Assembly: GCA_009746045.1 (NCBI GenBank)
Contig: RPFO01000175.1
Span: 1,832,898-1,896,897 of the forward strand
DNA: 64,000 nt
Source: Mesostigma viride
Taxonomy: Eukaryota > Streptophyta > Mesostigmatophyceae > Mesostigmatales > Mesostigmataceae
Direction of reading: 5' to 3'
Of the stretch, positions 41,016-52,341 are shown piece after piece (position 1 is the first letter of the stretch; every line of letters starts with the position of its first letter). The notes beneath the pieces are model-generated. The model saw only the letters and a list, made by a program, of their open reading frames with translations, had not been told where the DNA came from and searched no databases. The position numbers and the translations under genes were made by a program.

Positions 41016-41898
41016 TTATTTTATCGAGAGAAATGTATTGAAGTTTCGACGAAACATTTTTTTCGGGTCGCGCTGGTCGAAGTCGACAGCGAAGAAGTCG
41101 TGAGGATCGTCCTTGACGGCGTGGTCCCATAGCGCGAGAAACTCGTCCGGCGCCACAGCCCCCGCGCTCTCTTCCGCGATCTGTCGCGCGGCTCGATGGT
41201 CCTTCGTTCTGAACAGCGCAAGAAACGATATATTCGCTCGCACTGCTCGTGGTACGCCACCGCTCGTGTACGCCTGTGTCAGGAAAATCATGCTCGTGAG
41301 GAAGTGTCTGTGTTTGAACGCGAAAGCCGCAACAGCGTTTTTGCTAGAGCTCTGATAGAGGGCACTGCCTTGCATGTCGTCTATCAGAATGAGCGACGAA
41401 GGAGGACCGTGCTCGAACCTTGTCGCAGGTTTATCCCAGTTCATTGCATCAAGGCGTAGGTACATGGAGAGGTCCATGAGTTCTGCGTTTTTATTCCCGT
41501 CCACGTATTCGCGTTTAAACGTTTCCCACACCTTGAGATCGTCTTGTACCTCTCGTATCGTGGAGGTCAGACTTTATATGATCTATCATCCCATCGAATG
41601 CCAGGTTAGAGTAGACTTCCATCGTCATAGCTGGTTCCGGGAGCTCCTTGTATTTTGGCTCCGTGTGGGCACTCCCTGAAATGAGGTACAGCTTGTCGAA
41701 TGAGTTGTTAGCAAAGTAAGCCTTCGCCATGTTGACTGCCGATGTAGTTTTCCCAGACCGTCGAGCTCCGCAGAAGTTTGCGATGAAATGAAGACTCGGC
41801 ATATTCGGTGGAGCAGGACGCTGTGGGGCGTATCGTTGCTTTATGTCTTTGTTCTCAAGTGAATGAATTCGTCGCTCTTCGATGATAGCCATTATCAT
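41016..41898 (-). pseudogene. PLV packaging ATPase (A32/FtsK-HerA type), one frameshift
   Basis: Starts ATG 41898. Walker A is GARRSGKTTSAV, Walker B is SLILIDDMQGS, and a sensor-like segment reads MIFLTQAYTSGGVPRAVRAN. A C-terminal ALFRTKDHRAARQIAEE follows. This pattern is typical of the ATPases that pump DNA into PLV, virophage and Polinton capsids. A one-base frame change near 41560 divides it into 41515-41898 and 41016-41531. Otherwise the ~290-residue length is normal for the family. The start overlaps the next leftward gene by 4 bp (ATGA type), which supports one transcript. Confidence 0.85.
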
Positions 41899-42437
41899 TC
41901 TGAAGACATTTTAATCGTCCAGACTAGCAAGGAGAGACGCGCGGATGCGGCCATGCGCATCTCGTATGGCGTCATCGCGACAGGTGGCGGTGGTGGAGGT
42001 GGGAGCTGTCGGGTCTTGATCGGGGGTGGCGGAGAGTCCGGCTCTGTCTCCTTGGGCTTTCGACCCCGTCTTGGTTTTGGCGTGTCGGCGGGGGTTGAGG
42101 CGACGGAATCTTCAGCGAGAAGGCGTTCAATCCGCGATTTGTTGCGGGCTTCTTGCAGCTCGAGTTCGACTAGCCTTTGCCGCTGAATCTCCAATTCCTT
42201 TGCAAGGACCTTTCGTTTCGTTATCTCTGCCTCCTTTTCTTCGTTTCGTCTCTTCTCCCTCTCGGCTTTTGCGCGTTGCTGGTAAACCCTCATTTTGTCG
42301 CGAAGGGCTTTTTTCTGTTCATCATTCAGCGGTTGTCCCTTTCGAATTGTCTTGACCAGGTCAACCTGCTCTTCCCGCGTCTCGGCGAAGGTTTCGTCTT
42401 GGTAGCTCGTTGGGGTCTCTGAAGCCTCAGAGGCCAT
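41895..42437 (-). CDS. PLV charged coiled-coil protein
   Basis: 180 residues. A long Glu/Lys/Arg-rich coiled coil at about residues 40-110 (RDKMRVYQQRAKAEREKRR ... LVELELQEARNKS) is followed by an AT-hook-like PRRGRKPK and a proline run. It is the first gene of the leftward operon, divergent from 42462 across a 24-bp intergenic gap. Function unknown; possibly a DNA-binding or scaffold protein. Intact. Confidence 0.65.
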   Translation of the reverse strand: MASEASETPTSYQDETFAETREEQVDLVKTIRKGQPLNDEQKKALRDKMRVYQQRAKAEREKRRNEEKEAEITKRKVLAKELEIQRQRLVELELQEARNKSRIERLLAEDSVASTPADTPKPRRGRKPKETEPDSPPPPIKTRQLPPPPPPPVAMTPYEMRMAASARLSLLVWTIKMSSE

Positions 42438-42461
42438 GTTTATATTCTAGGTAGATAATAA
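42438..42461. promoter_or_regulatory. Divergent promoter between PLV gene blocks
   Basis: 24 AT-rich bases separate the two divergent start codons. TCTA occurs on both strands (42446-42449, and the complement at 42452-42455), in the arrangement TATTCTAGGTAGATAATA. Confidence 0.5.
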
Positions 42462-44693
42462 ATGGTCGTTCTAACAACATTGAGCAGACCGACCAATCTC
42501 GCCACCGGGTTAACGCTCGACCCTGAAATGGAGGAGCGTGTTTCTAACATCGAAACAGACATAGATGGGCTTCAAGCTAGCGTGACGTTACTTCTTGGCA
42601 TTTCACATCCATTCGATGAGTCACTCGTTGTCGACGGATTCAAAATTTTCTACCCGAGCCAGCCGACAAATGTGCGACTCGGAGACAATTACGACGACGA
42701 GACCGCAAGCGACCCATCGGAACTTGCTTACAGTCTCGTCGTGAATGGGTATTCCTATTTTAAATCAGGGACTACTTTAGTCGACGATCTCACTCTAAAT
42801 GAACCTTACCTTACGGCGAAAGTGGGAGCGACCCAGTACCACGTCTTCGACTTTAGCCCTGATACGTTGCTAGACCCTGGTGGCAGAGTCCTGACCCGCG
42901 CGCAATTGGACTACCTTTTTGACCAACACGGGGTAGGCAAAACGTCGATAGCTAACTTGAACGGGGATTTCGTCCTCCATCTCGAAGACGGGACGACCGT
43001 GTCGCACCAAAACGCGTTCAACGTCATCAATGACCAGGATGTGCGAGTCCAGCTGCCCTACAACGTTACGAATGGCGACGCGAGTGGAATCTGTAAGTTT
43101 ACCTATCGCGACTACCACACGACCCAGGCGCGCACGGGGAGAGCGTTGTGGACGGAGAGGTAGGATATCCATACTTTTCCGACTCTTTCTATGGTCTCGG
43201 CGGATCTCGATTTAACGGCCTCCCTCTCCGCGTGGAGTTGTTGTCTTTCGCCACGATTCGCGACGACAACCGCCGCCTTCCACTAACTGGGAGATCCTTC
43301 ACCATCACGCGTACATACTCGCCACTGACGGACTGGCGAATGGGTCCGATTGACCCTGTGAACGCACTCTACTGGAGCACCAATCCAACCACCGCTAATT
43401 GGGAGGTCGTAGAGGGAACGACCCTCAAACAGGGCATAAAGATGACGACCCCCTTCGCATACCAACGCAAACTCCCCATCAGGTGGTACATGAATTCCAC
43501 CCAGCTCACGCCGACCACTCCGACCATCGGCGGAGTCTCCCTCTCGCAAAACGGGGGACTGCGCGGGGAAGACGCCTAATCACCGCGCCAGTCGCGGCAG
43601 ATAGTAACAAGTATATGAACTACGAGATAGACGTCTACAACGACTCGACCCTCACCTCCTACACCACCCACAAAGGAGGGGTGATGGTATGCGTTTCAAA
43701 AATGAGCCAACTGCACTCCGGCATCCGGACACCAAGTTCCTACATTTCATATCTAAATCCTGTAAAAATCGCGATCAACGGCGTCTACGCGGACCATGAT
43801 GTGGGTGGGGAAAGTCGTTGCCTCCTCTCACCGGTTTTCATCTGTTGGCGAACGGAGTATCTCAAGGGGCCTTGGATGGGACGTTGAAGACAACGCGTTT
43901 CAAAATCCATCCGAAGGCGATGATGTAGAACTCAGATACAGGATCGTAACCGTAAAGGACTCGCCAAACCTGTCAGGAGAGACCGTGGAGATAGACGGCC
44001 CCGCTACGACGCTCCATTCTCTAGAATCATTCTCGCGCCACTCCGTGACCACGCTGCAAGCAGAAGCTTCGAAATACTACTTTGAAGGGTCTCCCGAAAA
44101 ATTCTTTTTGTAAAAACAGCCACTCCGGCACCAAGCAAATGTGTTGTTTTTTCAGAGCAGCTCATCGACGGCCATTTCTATGTGTTTTCGCTATATTTGG
44201 GCAGCAACGATGCTTTCGTCTCGTTTGCAGAAAACTATGTCTTGACGAATAAATATCACCGCACGACAGATTGCCATCATAATTGGAGAAATGCGGCTAC
44301 GACGCATTGGGGTATGCTGGTATCAATCTGCACCAGTGACTAGCACTCGACTGTTTGACAATCTNNNNNNNNNNNNNNNNNNNNNNNNNGTTGACCAATA
44401 TCCTTGTCAGGTTAACATTTGATAACAACCCACCAACGATTCTCGACATATCAAACCCATATCGCTTAACGGCTAGCGGCCTGTCCGTCTGGCCGGTAAA
44501 CGTTATAATTGGCAGCAACTGGAATGTTGTTTCAGGATACGAGGAGGATGACGGGGTGTTTGAAATCGCATTGCGGATTCCTCGCATCACCACTGACACG
44601 TCAACAAACATAGCACTCTCTACGGCGTTTTGCAAGTCGCGCGCTGGAAAAATGGCCGTGTCGACTAACAAGACCCTCACTTGGACGTTATAA
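42462..44693 (+). pseudogene. Large PLV structural or adhesion protein, multiply frameshifted
   Basis: Successive frames read as one beta-rich protein of about 740 residues: 42462-43163, 43148-43579, about 43570-43880, about 43860-44112, 44114-44364 (two frames), a 25-N gap, and 44390-44693. The first 45 residues include a short helical segment (MEERVSNIETDIDGLQASV) like a trimer-forming stalk. The rest has many beta-type segments (NGDFVLHLEDGTTV; LTNILVRLTFDNN). It heads the rightward, virion-gene operon, so a receptor-binding or capsid-decoration role is inferred. No named family recognised. At least five frame breaks in 2.2 kb. Confidence 0.6.
44365..44389. other. Assembly gap (25 N)
   Basis: Unknown bases inside the frameshifted gene 42462-44693; a fixed-size or consensus gap. 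Confidence 0.99.
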
Positions 44694-44715
44694 AAATCTA
44701 TGATTATATGCAGAA

Positions 44716-45219
44716 ATGGCAAGGCGTCAGAAATCAGCACGGCGCCGTCCTTCAAGTAAAAGGGGAAAACCGAAGCGTAAGGTCGCACCCCAGTCGCAGG
44801 TGACCGCTTCATCGACCAACACCATTGTCATCCACAGCGCGCCGGTCCGAAGAGCGGTGAACAAAGGGAAGGTCGCAGAGGCGCGAGGGTTCAAGGATGC
44901 CCTTCTCATGGCGTCAGTGATGGCGAACTCTAGACCGGTCGCGTACCCCCCATTGTCCGCGTATGCCCAACCGGCCCCTGTCGCGCCGGCTCCCGAACCT
45001 GTTGTCGTCGATGAAGCAGTGGCGGCACCCCCGGAGCCTGCGGGTGTACCTGTCGGGAAACGAGTCCAGGTGGGAGGCGCGAGGTGGAAATGCCCACAAC
45101 CCGGGTGTAAGAGCACGTTCGCAAACGAAAAAAACCTCCTGCTGCATCTCAGGAGGGTCCACAACACGGTCGTGGGAATTCCAAAAGAAGGCGCTGAAAA
45201 AAATCTCACAGAAGAGTAA
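44716..45219 (+). CDS. PLV basic C2H2 zinc-finger protein
   Basis: 167 residues. The N-terminus is strongly basic (ARRQKSARRRPSSKRGKPKRK), as in viral core proteins. A Pro/Ala-rich linker follows, then one C2H2 finger near residues 125-148 (KCPQPGCKSTF...HLRRVH). Possibly a genome-condensing or regulatory virion protein. It lies between the structural gene and the capsid genes, with TCTA 16-19 bases upstream of the ATG. Intact. Confidence 0.7.
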   Translation: MARRQKSARRRPSSKRGKPKRKVAPQSQVTASSTNTIVIHSAPVRRAVNKGKVAEARGFKDALLMASVMANSRPVAYPPLSAYAQPAPVAPAPEPVVVDEAVAAPPEPAGVPVGKRVQVGGARWKCPQPGCKSTFANEKNLLLHLRRVHNTVVGIPKEGAEKNLTEE

Positions 45220-45221
45220 AC

Positions 45222-45566
45222 ATGAGCAGCCCGCTGTTCACTGACGCCGAGATGCTCGAGATCTCTCAATGGATGACCCTCCATCCAAATGTCCCGCGAG
45301 AGTTCATTGAGGCGGCCATGCTCTACTGTAGGAAGAAGCCACTCACAGGGAAGACGAAGCGCGCCATGAAAAGGGCATCGGCGAAAATTGAGGAAGGCGT
45401 CGTCAAGGTTTTTGGGACAAACGAAATTACTTCTGAGCTATTGTCAGAAGAAGTGGCCGATGAAGGAGTTCATCCAGGAAACGCTGACACTCACTCTTCG
45501 CACGGAGAACCGAACTCGCGGGACGCTAGTGGATCCGGTATGGGACATCCCGGCGGGACTCCTTGA
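45222..45566 (+). CDS. PLV small protein of unknown function
   Basis: 114 codons, starting two bases after the previous stop. The first ~80 residues look genuine (FTDAEMLEISQWMTLHPNV; a Lys/Arg-rich KTKRAMKRASAKIEE). The last ~35 overlap the minor capsid gene in another frame and look like shadow sequence, so the native end may be earlier. No domain recognised. Confidence 0.5.
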   Translation: MSSPLFTDAEMLEISQWMTLHPNVPREFIEAAMLYCRKKPLTGKTKRAMKRASAKIEEGVVKVFGTNEITSELLSEEVADEGVHPGNADTHSSHGEPNSRDASGSGMGHPGGTP

Positions 45567-46323
45567 CGATTATCACGACGTCGGGCTTACCCTCATGACC
45601 ATCCCGTTTGAACAGACTCACATCAGCGAAGGAAACCGATACTTCACTGTCCGTTTGTCTGGCAGCGAGTCCCCTACGAAGGTGACCTTGCCGCTCGGCT
45701 CGTACACGACTATCGAAAACCGAAAAAACATAGAGGAAGCTTTGAAGGCGGTAGATCCTGGGTTCTCGGTCACGTACAACAGGGCGACTAGTCTTTTTAC
45801 CGTGACAAATGCCACCGAGTTCTCTGTCGCGGTGGATGAGCCCACGGGCCGGGTGTTGGGGCTCATGGAAGGATCATATCCTTTCACAGGTGTCCTCGCT
45901 AGCAACCGGCCAGCAACGAATGGGAGACTGAGAATGGTGTATGTATACAGCGACATCGTTCGAGGAAACGTGATATCATCGTCGACAGGCACGGGATATG
46001 GAGGCCTTTTGGCCGTCTGTCCCAACATGTCGCAGTTCTTAGAACCCATTGTTTGGCAGGCAGCGACCCCTTTGTGGCAGCATCTCAAGGACTCTCCCAG
46101 CAACATCACGATCCGACTGCTCGACGAGGACGACGCTCCTATAACTGTCTACTCGGATTGGGCTCTTCAGCTCTCCTTCCGCATAAGCCCTCAGAAGGCG
46201 ATGGGAATAGAGGCGAGGAAGATCGGGAGCGTTTTGAAGTATATGGCCCTTGACAGGACCGTCCAGCCACAAACCAGATTTATTTCTCAGCCATCTAGTA
46301 CTATCGAGGACGATGAAAGTTAA
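45460..46323 (+). CDS. PLV minor capsid protein (penton)
   Basis: 287 residues from ATG 45460. The pattern fits the Polinton/PLV penton, a single jelly roll: an N-terminal segment (ETLTLTLRTENRTRG), then VTLPLGSYTTIENRKNIEEAL, LRMVYVYSDIV, and near the end ITIRLLDEDDAPITVYSDW and LQLSFR. The YVYSDIV and LLDEDxxPI motifs are what I rely on. Pentons close the capsid five-fold vertices. The 3' end overlaps the next ATG by 11 bp. Intact. Confidence 0.8.
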   Translation: MKEFIQETLTLTLRTENRTRGTLVDPVWDIPAGLLDDYHDVGLTLMTIPFEQTHISEGNRYFTVRLSGSESPTKVTLPLGSYTTIENRKNIEEALKAVDPGFSVTYNRATSLFTVTNATEFSVAVDEPTGRVLGLMEGSYPFTGVLASNRPATNGRLRMVYVYSDIVRGNVISSSTGTGYGGLLAVCPNMSQFLEPIVWQAATPLWQHLKDSPSNITIRLLDEDDAPITVYSDWALQLSFRISPQKAMGIEARKIGSVLKYMALDRTVQPQTRFISQPSSTIEDDES

Positions 46324-46669
46324 TTTTGGAGCAATCGGAAACGTGGCTAGACGCGTGGGAGAGTTTGCCGGCAACGCTATCAAGAGGGTCGGCGACGGGG
46401 CGGCCATCGTGTCAGCTGTCAAGAAAGCCGGGCACGTCGCTGGCGAAGTCATCTCAAAAATTGGCGACGGGGCGCGGGCTGCCAAACAGGCGGCGGGCAT
46501 TGTCGATTCCGCGCTCGGACACATCCCATCCAACATGATCGCGAAGAGTACGCTGCTCGGGAAAGCGTACTCGGTCGCAAACACTGGTCTGAGCGCCTTG
46601 TCCAACCTCGAAAGACGGGTTGATGGAGCGAAGGTAAAAAATCCCATACTCGGCCAGCTTCTTCAGTAA
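46313..46669 (+). CDS. PLV amphipathic-helix protein (possible membrane-active or core protein)
   Basis: 118 residues from ATG 46313, overlapping the penton stop. Basic, Gly/Ala-rich amphipathic helices repeat a VGDGAA / IGDGAR unit (AIKRVGDGAAIVSAVKKAG; AGEVISKIGDGARAAKQAA). The position next to penton and major capsid, and the amphipathic character, recall adenovirus pVI or pX-like proteins described for related elements. That is an inference from context and composition, not from homology. Confidence 0.6.
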   Translation: MKVNFGAIGNVARRVGEFAGNAIKRVGDGAAIVSAVKKAGHVAGEVISKIGDGARAAKQAAGIVDSALGHIPSNMIAKSTLLGKAYSVANTGLSALSNLERRVDGAKVKNPILGQLLQ

Positions 46670-46684
46670 AAATATCTCATTCGA

Positions 46685-47991
46685 ATGTATACACAATCTA
46701 TGGCTTCGGACAATTCCTGGTACTCGCGCGCTATCCCCAAGTCCATGCAATACCTCGTGAAGGCGCTGGGTCAGCACACGACTCAACGAGTCCATCTCAG
46801 CACCCTCTCAGCAAGCGACGGCATCAAACAAGGGTCTGTGGTCGCGGTCGCCTCCCCACGTCCGGGTTCGTGGACTTGCACTCCTTCGCAATGTTTTTCA
46901 CGGGGACCCCCACGACCACGGCGGGGTTCGCGAAGTTCCCCGCGTACACGTCCTCCATCATCAGGCGCCTGAGGTACTGGCAGGAGGTCAGACCGTCGAC
47001 AGCATCAACGACTACTCCCAGCTGTTCCATACGCTGCTCTCGGTGCACGGCGGTGTCGAGTACAATCTCGCGCAGGCTCCCGCTGGTTGGTCGAAGAATA
47101 ACAACATCGTCATTGCTGATGCGGCTGGCGCTCTCACAAACAACGTGAAGGCAAACACCGCAGTGGACGGCGTCATTGACCACTTTTTGGGATTCCTGAG
47201 TGGCGAGCCTCGGATCGTGGATCTGAGTCTCTTCCCCCCCATCGAGATCCGAATCACACTCATGGACGGAGGGGTGATGCTTCCTAGCGTGGCGCAAGCA
47301 GCTGCTGGTGGCGATGGCATCGTGGCCGTTGAGCAGCGACAGGTGTTGGTTTCGAACTGAGCAACATCCACTTTAGCATCGACACGTACAGGTTCCAAGA
47401 GATATCGTGGGCCAGATTTTCTCGTCCAGGCTTGCCGAGGGTGGAACTCTCTCCTTCAAGTGGCGGACGTGGCAGTCCACCAAACAGTCGCTCGGGACTC
47501 GCACTCCCTATGCCATCAAGGCGTCGCTGTCTTCCGCGTCCGCCAGCAAACTCCTGGCGATTCAGGTTGCTGCCGGCGCGGACGTGACCAACGCATCTGG
47601 CAATACGATGTTCAATCACATCGCGGATGGTATGACTTCCTACCAATACGACATCAACGGATCCAACCTAGCGCCTGGATACCGTACGAACGCAACCGAG
47701 GCGTGGATCAATCTGTTGTCCGCGTTCGGTGACCAAGGGAATGTTTTGTCCTGTGTCCGGGAGGGCATGACTCCTACCACGTGGCTAAACAACAACTTCA
47801 CGATGGCGTGTCACCTTAATATGCCGTGTGCCGGTCCAGAGTACATGAGCGGCCTTGACCTTCGTGGCACGGCATCGGTGGTCACGCTGCGAGTCGAGAA
47901 GGGAGCGACGGACTGCATTTCCTACATCTTCACGGAGTGCGAATCAAAGATGGACATCGCTGCAGGCAGGCAGGCAGCCGTGTACCTCTAA
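46685..47991 (+). pseudogene. PLV major capsid protein (double jelly roll), frameshifted
   Basis: Four successive frames join as one protein of about 430 residues: ATG 46685 or 46700 (SWYSRAIPKSMQYLVKALG); about 46862 (GFVDLHSFAMFFTGTPTTT); about 46990-47360 (DSINDYSQLFHTLLSVHGG, VDGVIDHFLGFL); and about 47350-47991 (AIQVAAGADVTNASGNTMF, SYQYDINGSNLAPG, ending AGRQAAVYL). Length, C-terminal motif and neighbours (penton, ATPase) support the PLV MCP, which builds the capsid shell. Breaks lie near 46860, 46990 and 47350. All are compatible with single-base indels, so either a dead gene or base-calling errors. Confidence 0.8.
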
Positions 47992-48019
47992 AAAATATAT
48001 ACGTGTGTAATGACAAACG

Positions 48020-48190
48020 ATGGACTACTTTCGAGACCCTAGCATCACAGCTAATCCGTTTAACAGGTTGAAGTTGATTTTTGACATTCCTGAAATGGCA
48101 GATTCTGGTCTGTCCATGACAATGCCAGCTAGACGAGCATTGCCCCTTCTCCCCACCTTCAAGTATCCGCTACCAAACCAAAAAAAATAA
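48020..48190 (+). CDS. PLV 56-residue protein
   Basis: ATG 48020 to TAA 48190. Sequence MDYFRDPSITANPFNRLKLI... has no recognised domain. It is set 28 bp after the MCP stop, with an AT-rich TCTA-containing upstream region, and 20 bp before the fibre gene. Supported by operon position and compact spacing rather than homology. Confidence 0.5.
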   Translation: MDYFRDPSITANPFNRLKLIFDIPEMADSGLSMTMPARRALPLLPTFKYPLPNQKK

Positions 48191-48460
48191 CGACGATTAG
48201 TCTATACAAATGTTGCTGGATAGTGGTATATGCCCCGCTCTTTTATATAAACGACGCGTTCCTAGTACCTCGGTCACGGTTGGGTTATCAACAGTGGACC
48301 TTACACCATCGAATGTCCCCGTTTTCGTGATGGCGACATTTAATGAAGACGTCACTGGTTTTGATCTATCAGACATTGACGTGACAAACGGAACGGCAGT
48401 CGACCTCTTTTTAGGTGCACCGGCGACGTATTTTTTTGATATAACAAATATCACAGGTTC

Positions 48461-49137
48461 TGTTGCGAACCCGACCCTTGGAACGGGCGCAACAATGGAA
48501 TAAATTATGTGTTTTGGTTTGTTGTCATAGTCCGTAGGACTTTGGGACTCATTTCGGGACTTAATTTGGGAATTGTCCCTTGGTCAGGACTTTTGTATGG
48601 AATTATGATAGTTTGTGTGATTCGGACCAGTTATTTTGGGCCTAGGTTGATGTATGCGATCTTCTAGGGGCCGGTGCAGTCGCGCCGCGCTGCGTACTTT
48701 ATAGCTGGTTGAGATATTGTACTCATGCGTGGATTCTGTAGCCTGGCGAGGGTCGATGTCAACCCGAGGATCTTGTGTGGACTGCATGCTTCGTTATTCT
48801 CTGGAAGGTCGGCGCCATGTCGGCGCCACTTGCCAGCTTGGTGGCAGACCTAGGTGAAATTGGTCCGAGGACGAGAGTCTCGTCCTCTTGGTTCGATGAA
48901 TGTAAAGTGCGATGAAGCCTACACATTGAACCTGGGGCACTTATCCATTTGTAATTGGTATTGCTAGCCATTATAAGTGTGTATTAAATAGCTTGGCATC
49001 AAGTCGCGGTGCCAGATATCTCACGACCCCAGTCGTGAAGCGCAATCTGCATTAGGCCACCTTGATTCTTCCTATTACCGGCACAGTTGATCTTTCGCGA
49101 CGTAGCTCAGGCTCGGTGTCTGGGCTGGCACGTTACA
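48461..49137 (+). repeat. 5' LTR
   Basis: 677 bp, TGTTGCGAAC...GCACGTTACA; no difference from the 3' LTR noticed. Confidence 0.95.
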
Positions 49138-50305
49138 CTGGTTATCGGAGGTTTGTGTTGCTGGCAAGGTTAGCTAACTCTCGCAGAGAGAGCTAGTGTA
49201 GCCAGTTAGGAAGACCAAGGCGGAGCTTGGTGTAGATAGAGGTTCCATTATTCAACGACCGCTGGACAGGTCGGCGGCAATCCCGCAAGGGATTCAACGA
49301 CGACCTAGACGGCGAGCGGCCAGTAAGGAATACTCGGCGGGGTCAGCAGCGATCCCGTGGTGTTGGGCTGCCGACGGTAGCGGCTAAAGCCCCAGTTTTC
49401 AACGACACCCGGTGGCGGCCAGAGCTCCGGCTTTCAACGACACCAGGTGGCGGCCAGAACTCAGGGTTTTCAACGATACTGACGGCAGTAAGGCATCGGT
49501 AAAGCAATATATATAACTCCTTCTTGTCCCCTGTCTTACCCACGCGCGTAGCAACGGGGTATATGTTTTCTGTCGTGTCCGATTTCATGTTCGTGACTGT
49601 TGGTACCCACGTTGCCCCAGAGGCCAACGTTCGTGAGCCGTGGGCGGACCCCCAGAGGGCAACGCTGCCTACGGCTCGAGGGTAGTCACCGGCTGGCCGT
49701 TGCCTTACTGTGTTGCCGGTGGCTGTACCTCAACGTTCTTCGTACTGTTTGTGAACGTTTTGTTTCTGCCTTGTGTTTCTCTCTCGCTGTGAGCACGTCA
49801 CCTGCACGTAGAGGTATCCTGGGTGGGCTGTCCTCCTTTTCTTTCCCTTCCTGCATTTCATGCTTCAATACCGTGTGATATTGCTTTATACCTAATCGGT
49901 AGTTCATGGGAACCTCTCGCAATAGACGTAATAAGGACGGAGGTTATAGACGTATTCATCACAGAGGCAGGTTAGTCTATTAGGGATAATATACTACTCC
50001 CATAAGGGCTGCACCAGACTAGGTATCTCACACAGCTACCTGCACATGATGTGTTGCGAGCACTAGAGCAGCTCCGCCTGGGCACCTCCTTTAGGTCATA
50101 AGCACTAGATAGTGTTTGATACAGCAGCTCTATAGCACTACTGGTCATAGCCTAGTGTTAATAGTTAATAGCTAATAGTTGATATCAGTAATAAGTACGA
50201 TTAAAGTATATATATACATTACGCGGTTGTCATCTCTCTCTCTCTCTCTCTCACTGGGGAGGTGTTGCTTGCAGTGTAAGGTGTGGGTAAGGTACAACGG
50301 CCTAA
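49138..50305 (+). other. Primer-binding site and leader of the gag-only element
   Basis: CTGGTTATCGGAGG at 49138-49151 is the primer-binding site. The leader contains repeated TTCAACGAC-xxx-CCGGTGGCGGCCAGA units (49250-49470) and a CT run (50231-50252). No supported gene. Confidence 0.7.
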
Positions 50306-52341
50306 ATGCCCCGGAGGCATAGGAGGCGAGGTACAGGTACTGCACAGTCCCCAGAGGACAATAGAGAGAAAGAAGACGCGGCTAGCGCGTCCAGTCAGGG
50401 TTCCAGAAGATCCAGCATGTCCAGTCAGGGTTCCAGAAGATCTAGCACTTCCAGAGGCTCCCGGAGATCCGATGCAGCCGCTAGGGTTACCGCACAACGG
50501 CAGACTATTCTGGAGTCGCAGATAGAACAAGCTGCCCTAGGGTTTGATCAGCAACAGCAGTCGCCGCAGCGACAGCATCAGCCTCAGCAGTCGCCGCAGC
50601 GACAGCATGTGCCTCAGCAGTCGCCGCAGCGACAGCATGTGCCTCAGCTGTCGCCGCATCGGCAGCAATTGTCTCAGCAGTCGCCGCAGCGACAGCCTCA
50701 GTCTCTGCAGTCTCCGCCGTCGCGACAAACGCAGCAGCAGCAGCAGCAGCAGCGACAGCGACAGCAGACGCAGCAGCAGCCGCGACCGCTATTGACCCAG
50801 CATATGGGCAATTGGGACAGGGTACCTCCTACGCAGCGACCCCCTTCCGTGGAAGACGCGCAGGAGGAGGATGTAGAGGACGCAGGTAGCTCAACAGCCA
50901 GCTCTCCGTTCGTACCCCCGCCTGCTGCTCGCATGGATCGGTACTACCCGGCGACGTACGCGCGCGGGAGCACGCGTCTGACCCATGCATGGGCCGGGCG
51001 TGGACGGGGGGGTCGAGGCCGGAGCCCGGGCGGGTCCCTCGTCGGGTATCCTTCGGGTCTTACGAGCGAGAGTCCAGGTCCCCGCCTAGAGCGCCAGGAT
51101 CGTCGGCCTACGTCCATGGCGACCCATGGGACGATGGACACGCTCCTCCTAGCCCATTCCCCACCGTACCACCATACACACCCGCCAGGAGCGCGCCCAC
51201 GAATGTCAACTTCAGTCGGCTGCCCTTGGACGACCCTGGCTACGAGCATCCCACGTCGGTCCGCGTGCGGCGTGAGTCGGACCGCTTTGCCTTTCGGCGG
51301 CCATCTGACGCCTACGCGCCCCGACGTGGGACTGGCGACTATCCAGCTTGGCGCGGCGCGGACGCTCTTGTATCCCGGCGCGAGTCTGCCCCGTATGCCC
51401 CCTCCCATGGACCGTCCCATTATGAAGCGTGGGCGAGGCGCCAACAGCCCCCCACCTTTTCCAGTCCCGCGTACTGCGAGACGGGCGGGCCCCTGGGAGA
51501 GCCGGTCAAGGCCCCGCCCCTGCCAGATTTCAAGGCGGTGCCCAAGCTCCACGCGGGCATGAGTCCCCGCGAGATCGACGAGTGGGCTCGTATGTGGCAG
51601 CAGCTGTACACAGTATGGTGTGAACACAACGAGTGGCAGCTGGCTACCAAGGTGCTGATCCCGTACGTGGTGGTGAAGTGCATGGACCCATCAGTAGTCG
51701 GGATGCTTAACGTCGAGAGTGTGGCGGCTCAGTCATACCCGCAGACGGTTGAGGAACTGCTGGAGCGCATCCGGCGCAAGCTCATCCCTCCCGGCTATCG
51801 ACTGACCGAGCGGTTTGAGTTCGGCCGCCTACGTCAAGGCAACACTGACTTGGCGGAGTTCCTCACCACCTTTGACTCCTTTGCGGCGCGGCTGACCGAC
51901 GACCTGACGTGGACCGAGTACAAGATTCGGTTTCTGGAGGCAATTCACCCTGACCTCCTGGACGAGGTTAAGACGCACTACGCGGAGGTGCCCTGGGCGA
52001 ATCTTGACATCCACGCCGTCCAGCAGTACCTTCTCCAAGTGGCCGACATCATCACGCACCAGGGCTCAGCCAGCCCACGGGAAGTTGAACCCGTCCGGGA
52101 GGAGGAATCCGAGGACGATGAGGTGCCCGCCACACAGCTACACACCATCGACGTGTCCAAGGCCCGCTGCTTCAGGTGCAACGAGATCGGACACCTCAAG
52201 AAGGACTGCCCGCGACTCAAGACGCGCACACGTGTTCCAGCGTGGGCCCACAAGTTCCAGCAAGGCCCCCCGGATGACGACGACCAGCGCGCGGACGCGC
52301 GGTCCCCTGGGGAAGGGGAGGGGTCCCACACTCGGGTTTGA
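50306..52341 (+). pseudogene. Gag polyprotein of the LTR element
   Basis: Begins ATG 50306 with a Ser/Arg-rich head and a Gln-rich repeat region (QQSPQRQHVPQ units, about 50544-50700). The frame moves by one at a G run near 51003-51011 into the second open frame (to 52341), which holds the capsid-like domain (GMSPREIDEWARMWQQLYTV; YRLTERFEFGRLRQGNTDL; DDLTWTEYKIRFLEAIHP). A zinc knuckle CFRCNEIGHLKKDC follows. Gag packages the RNA. The homopolymer site may be a sequencing error, decay or a genuine frameshift site. No pol follows. Confidence 0.75.

Noticed and set aside
51000-51015. Programmed frameshift in gag at the G run
   Set aside because: Other single-base breaks are common across the window, so a sequencing or decay indel is more likely; no pol follows that would need frameshifting.
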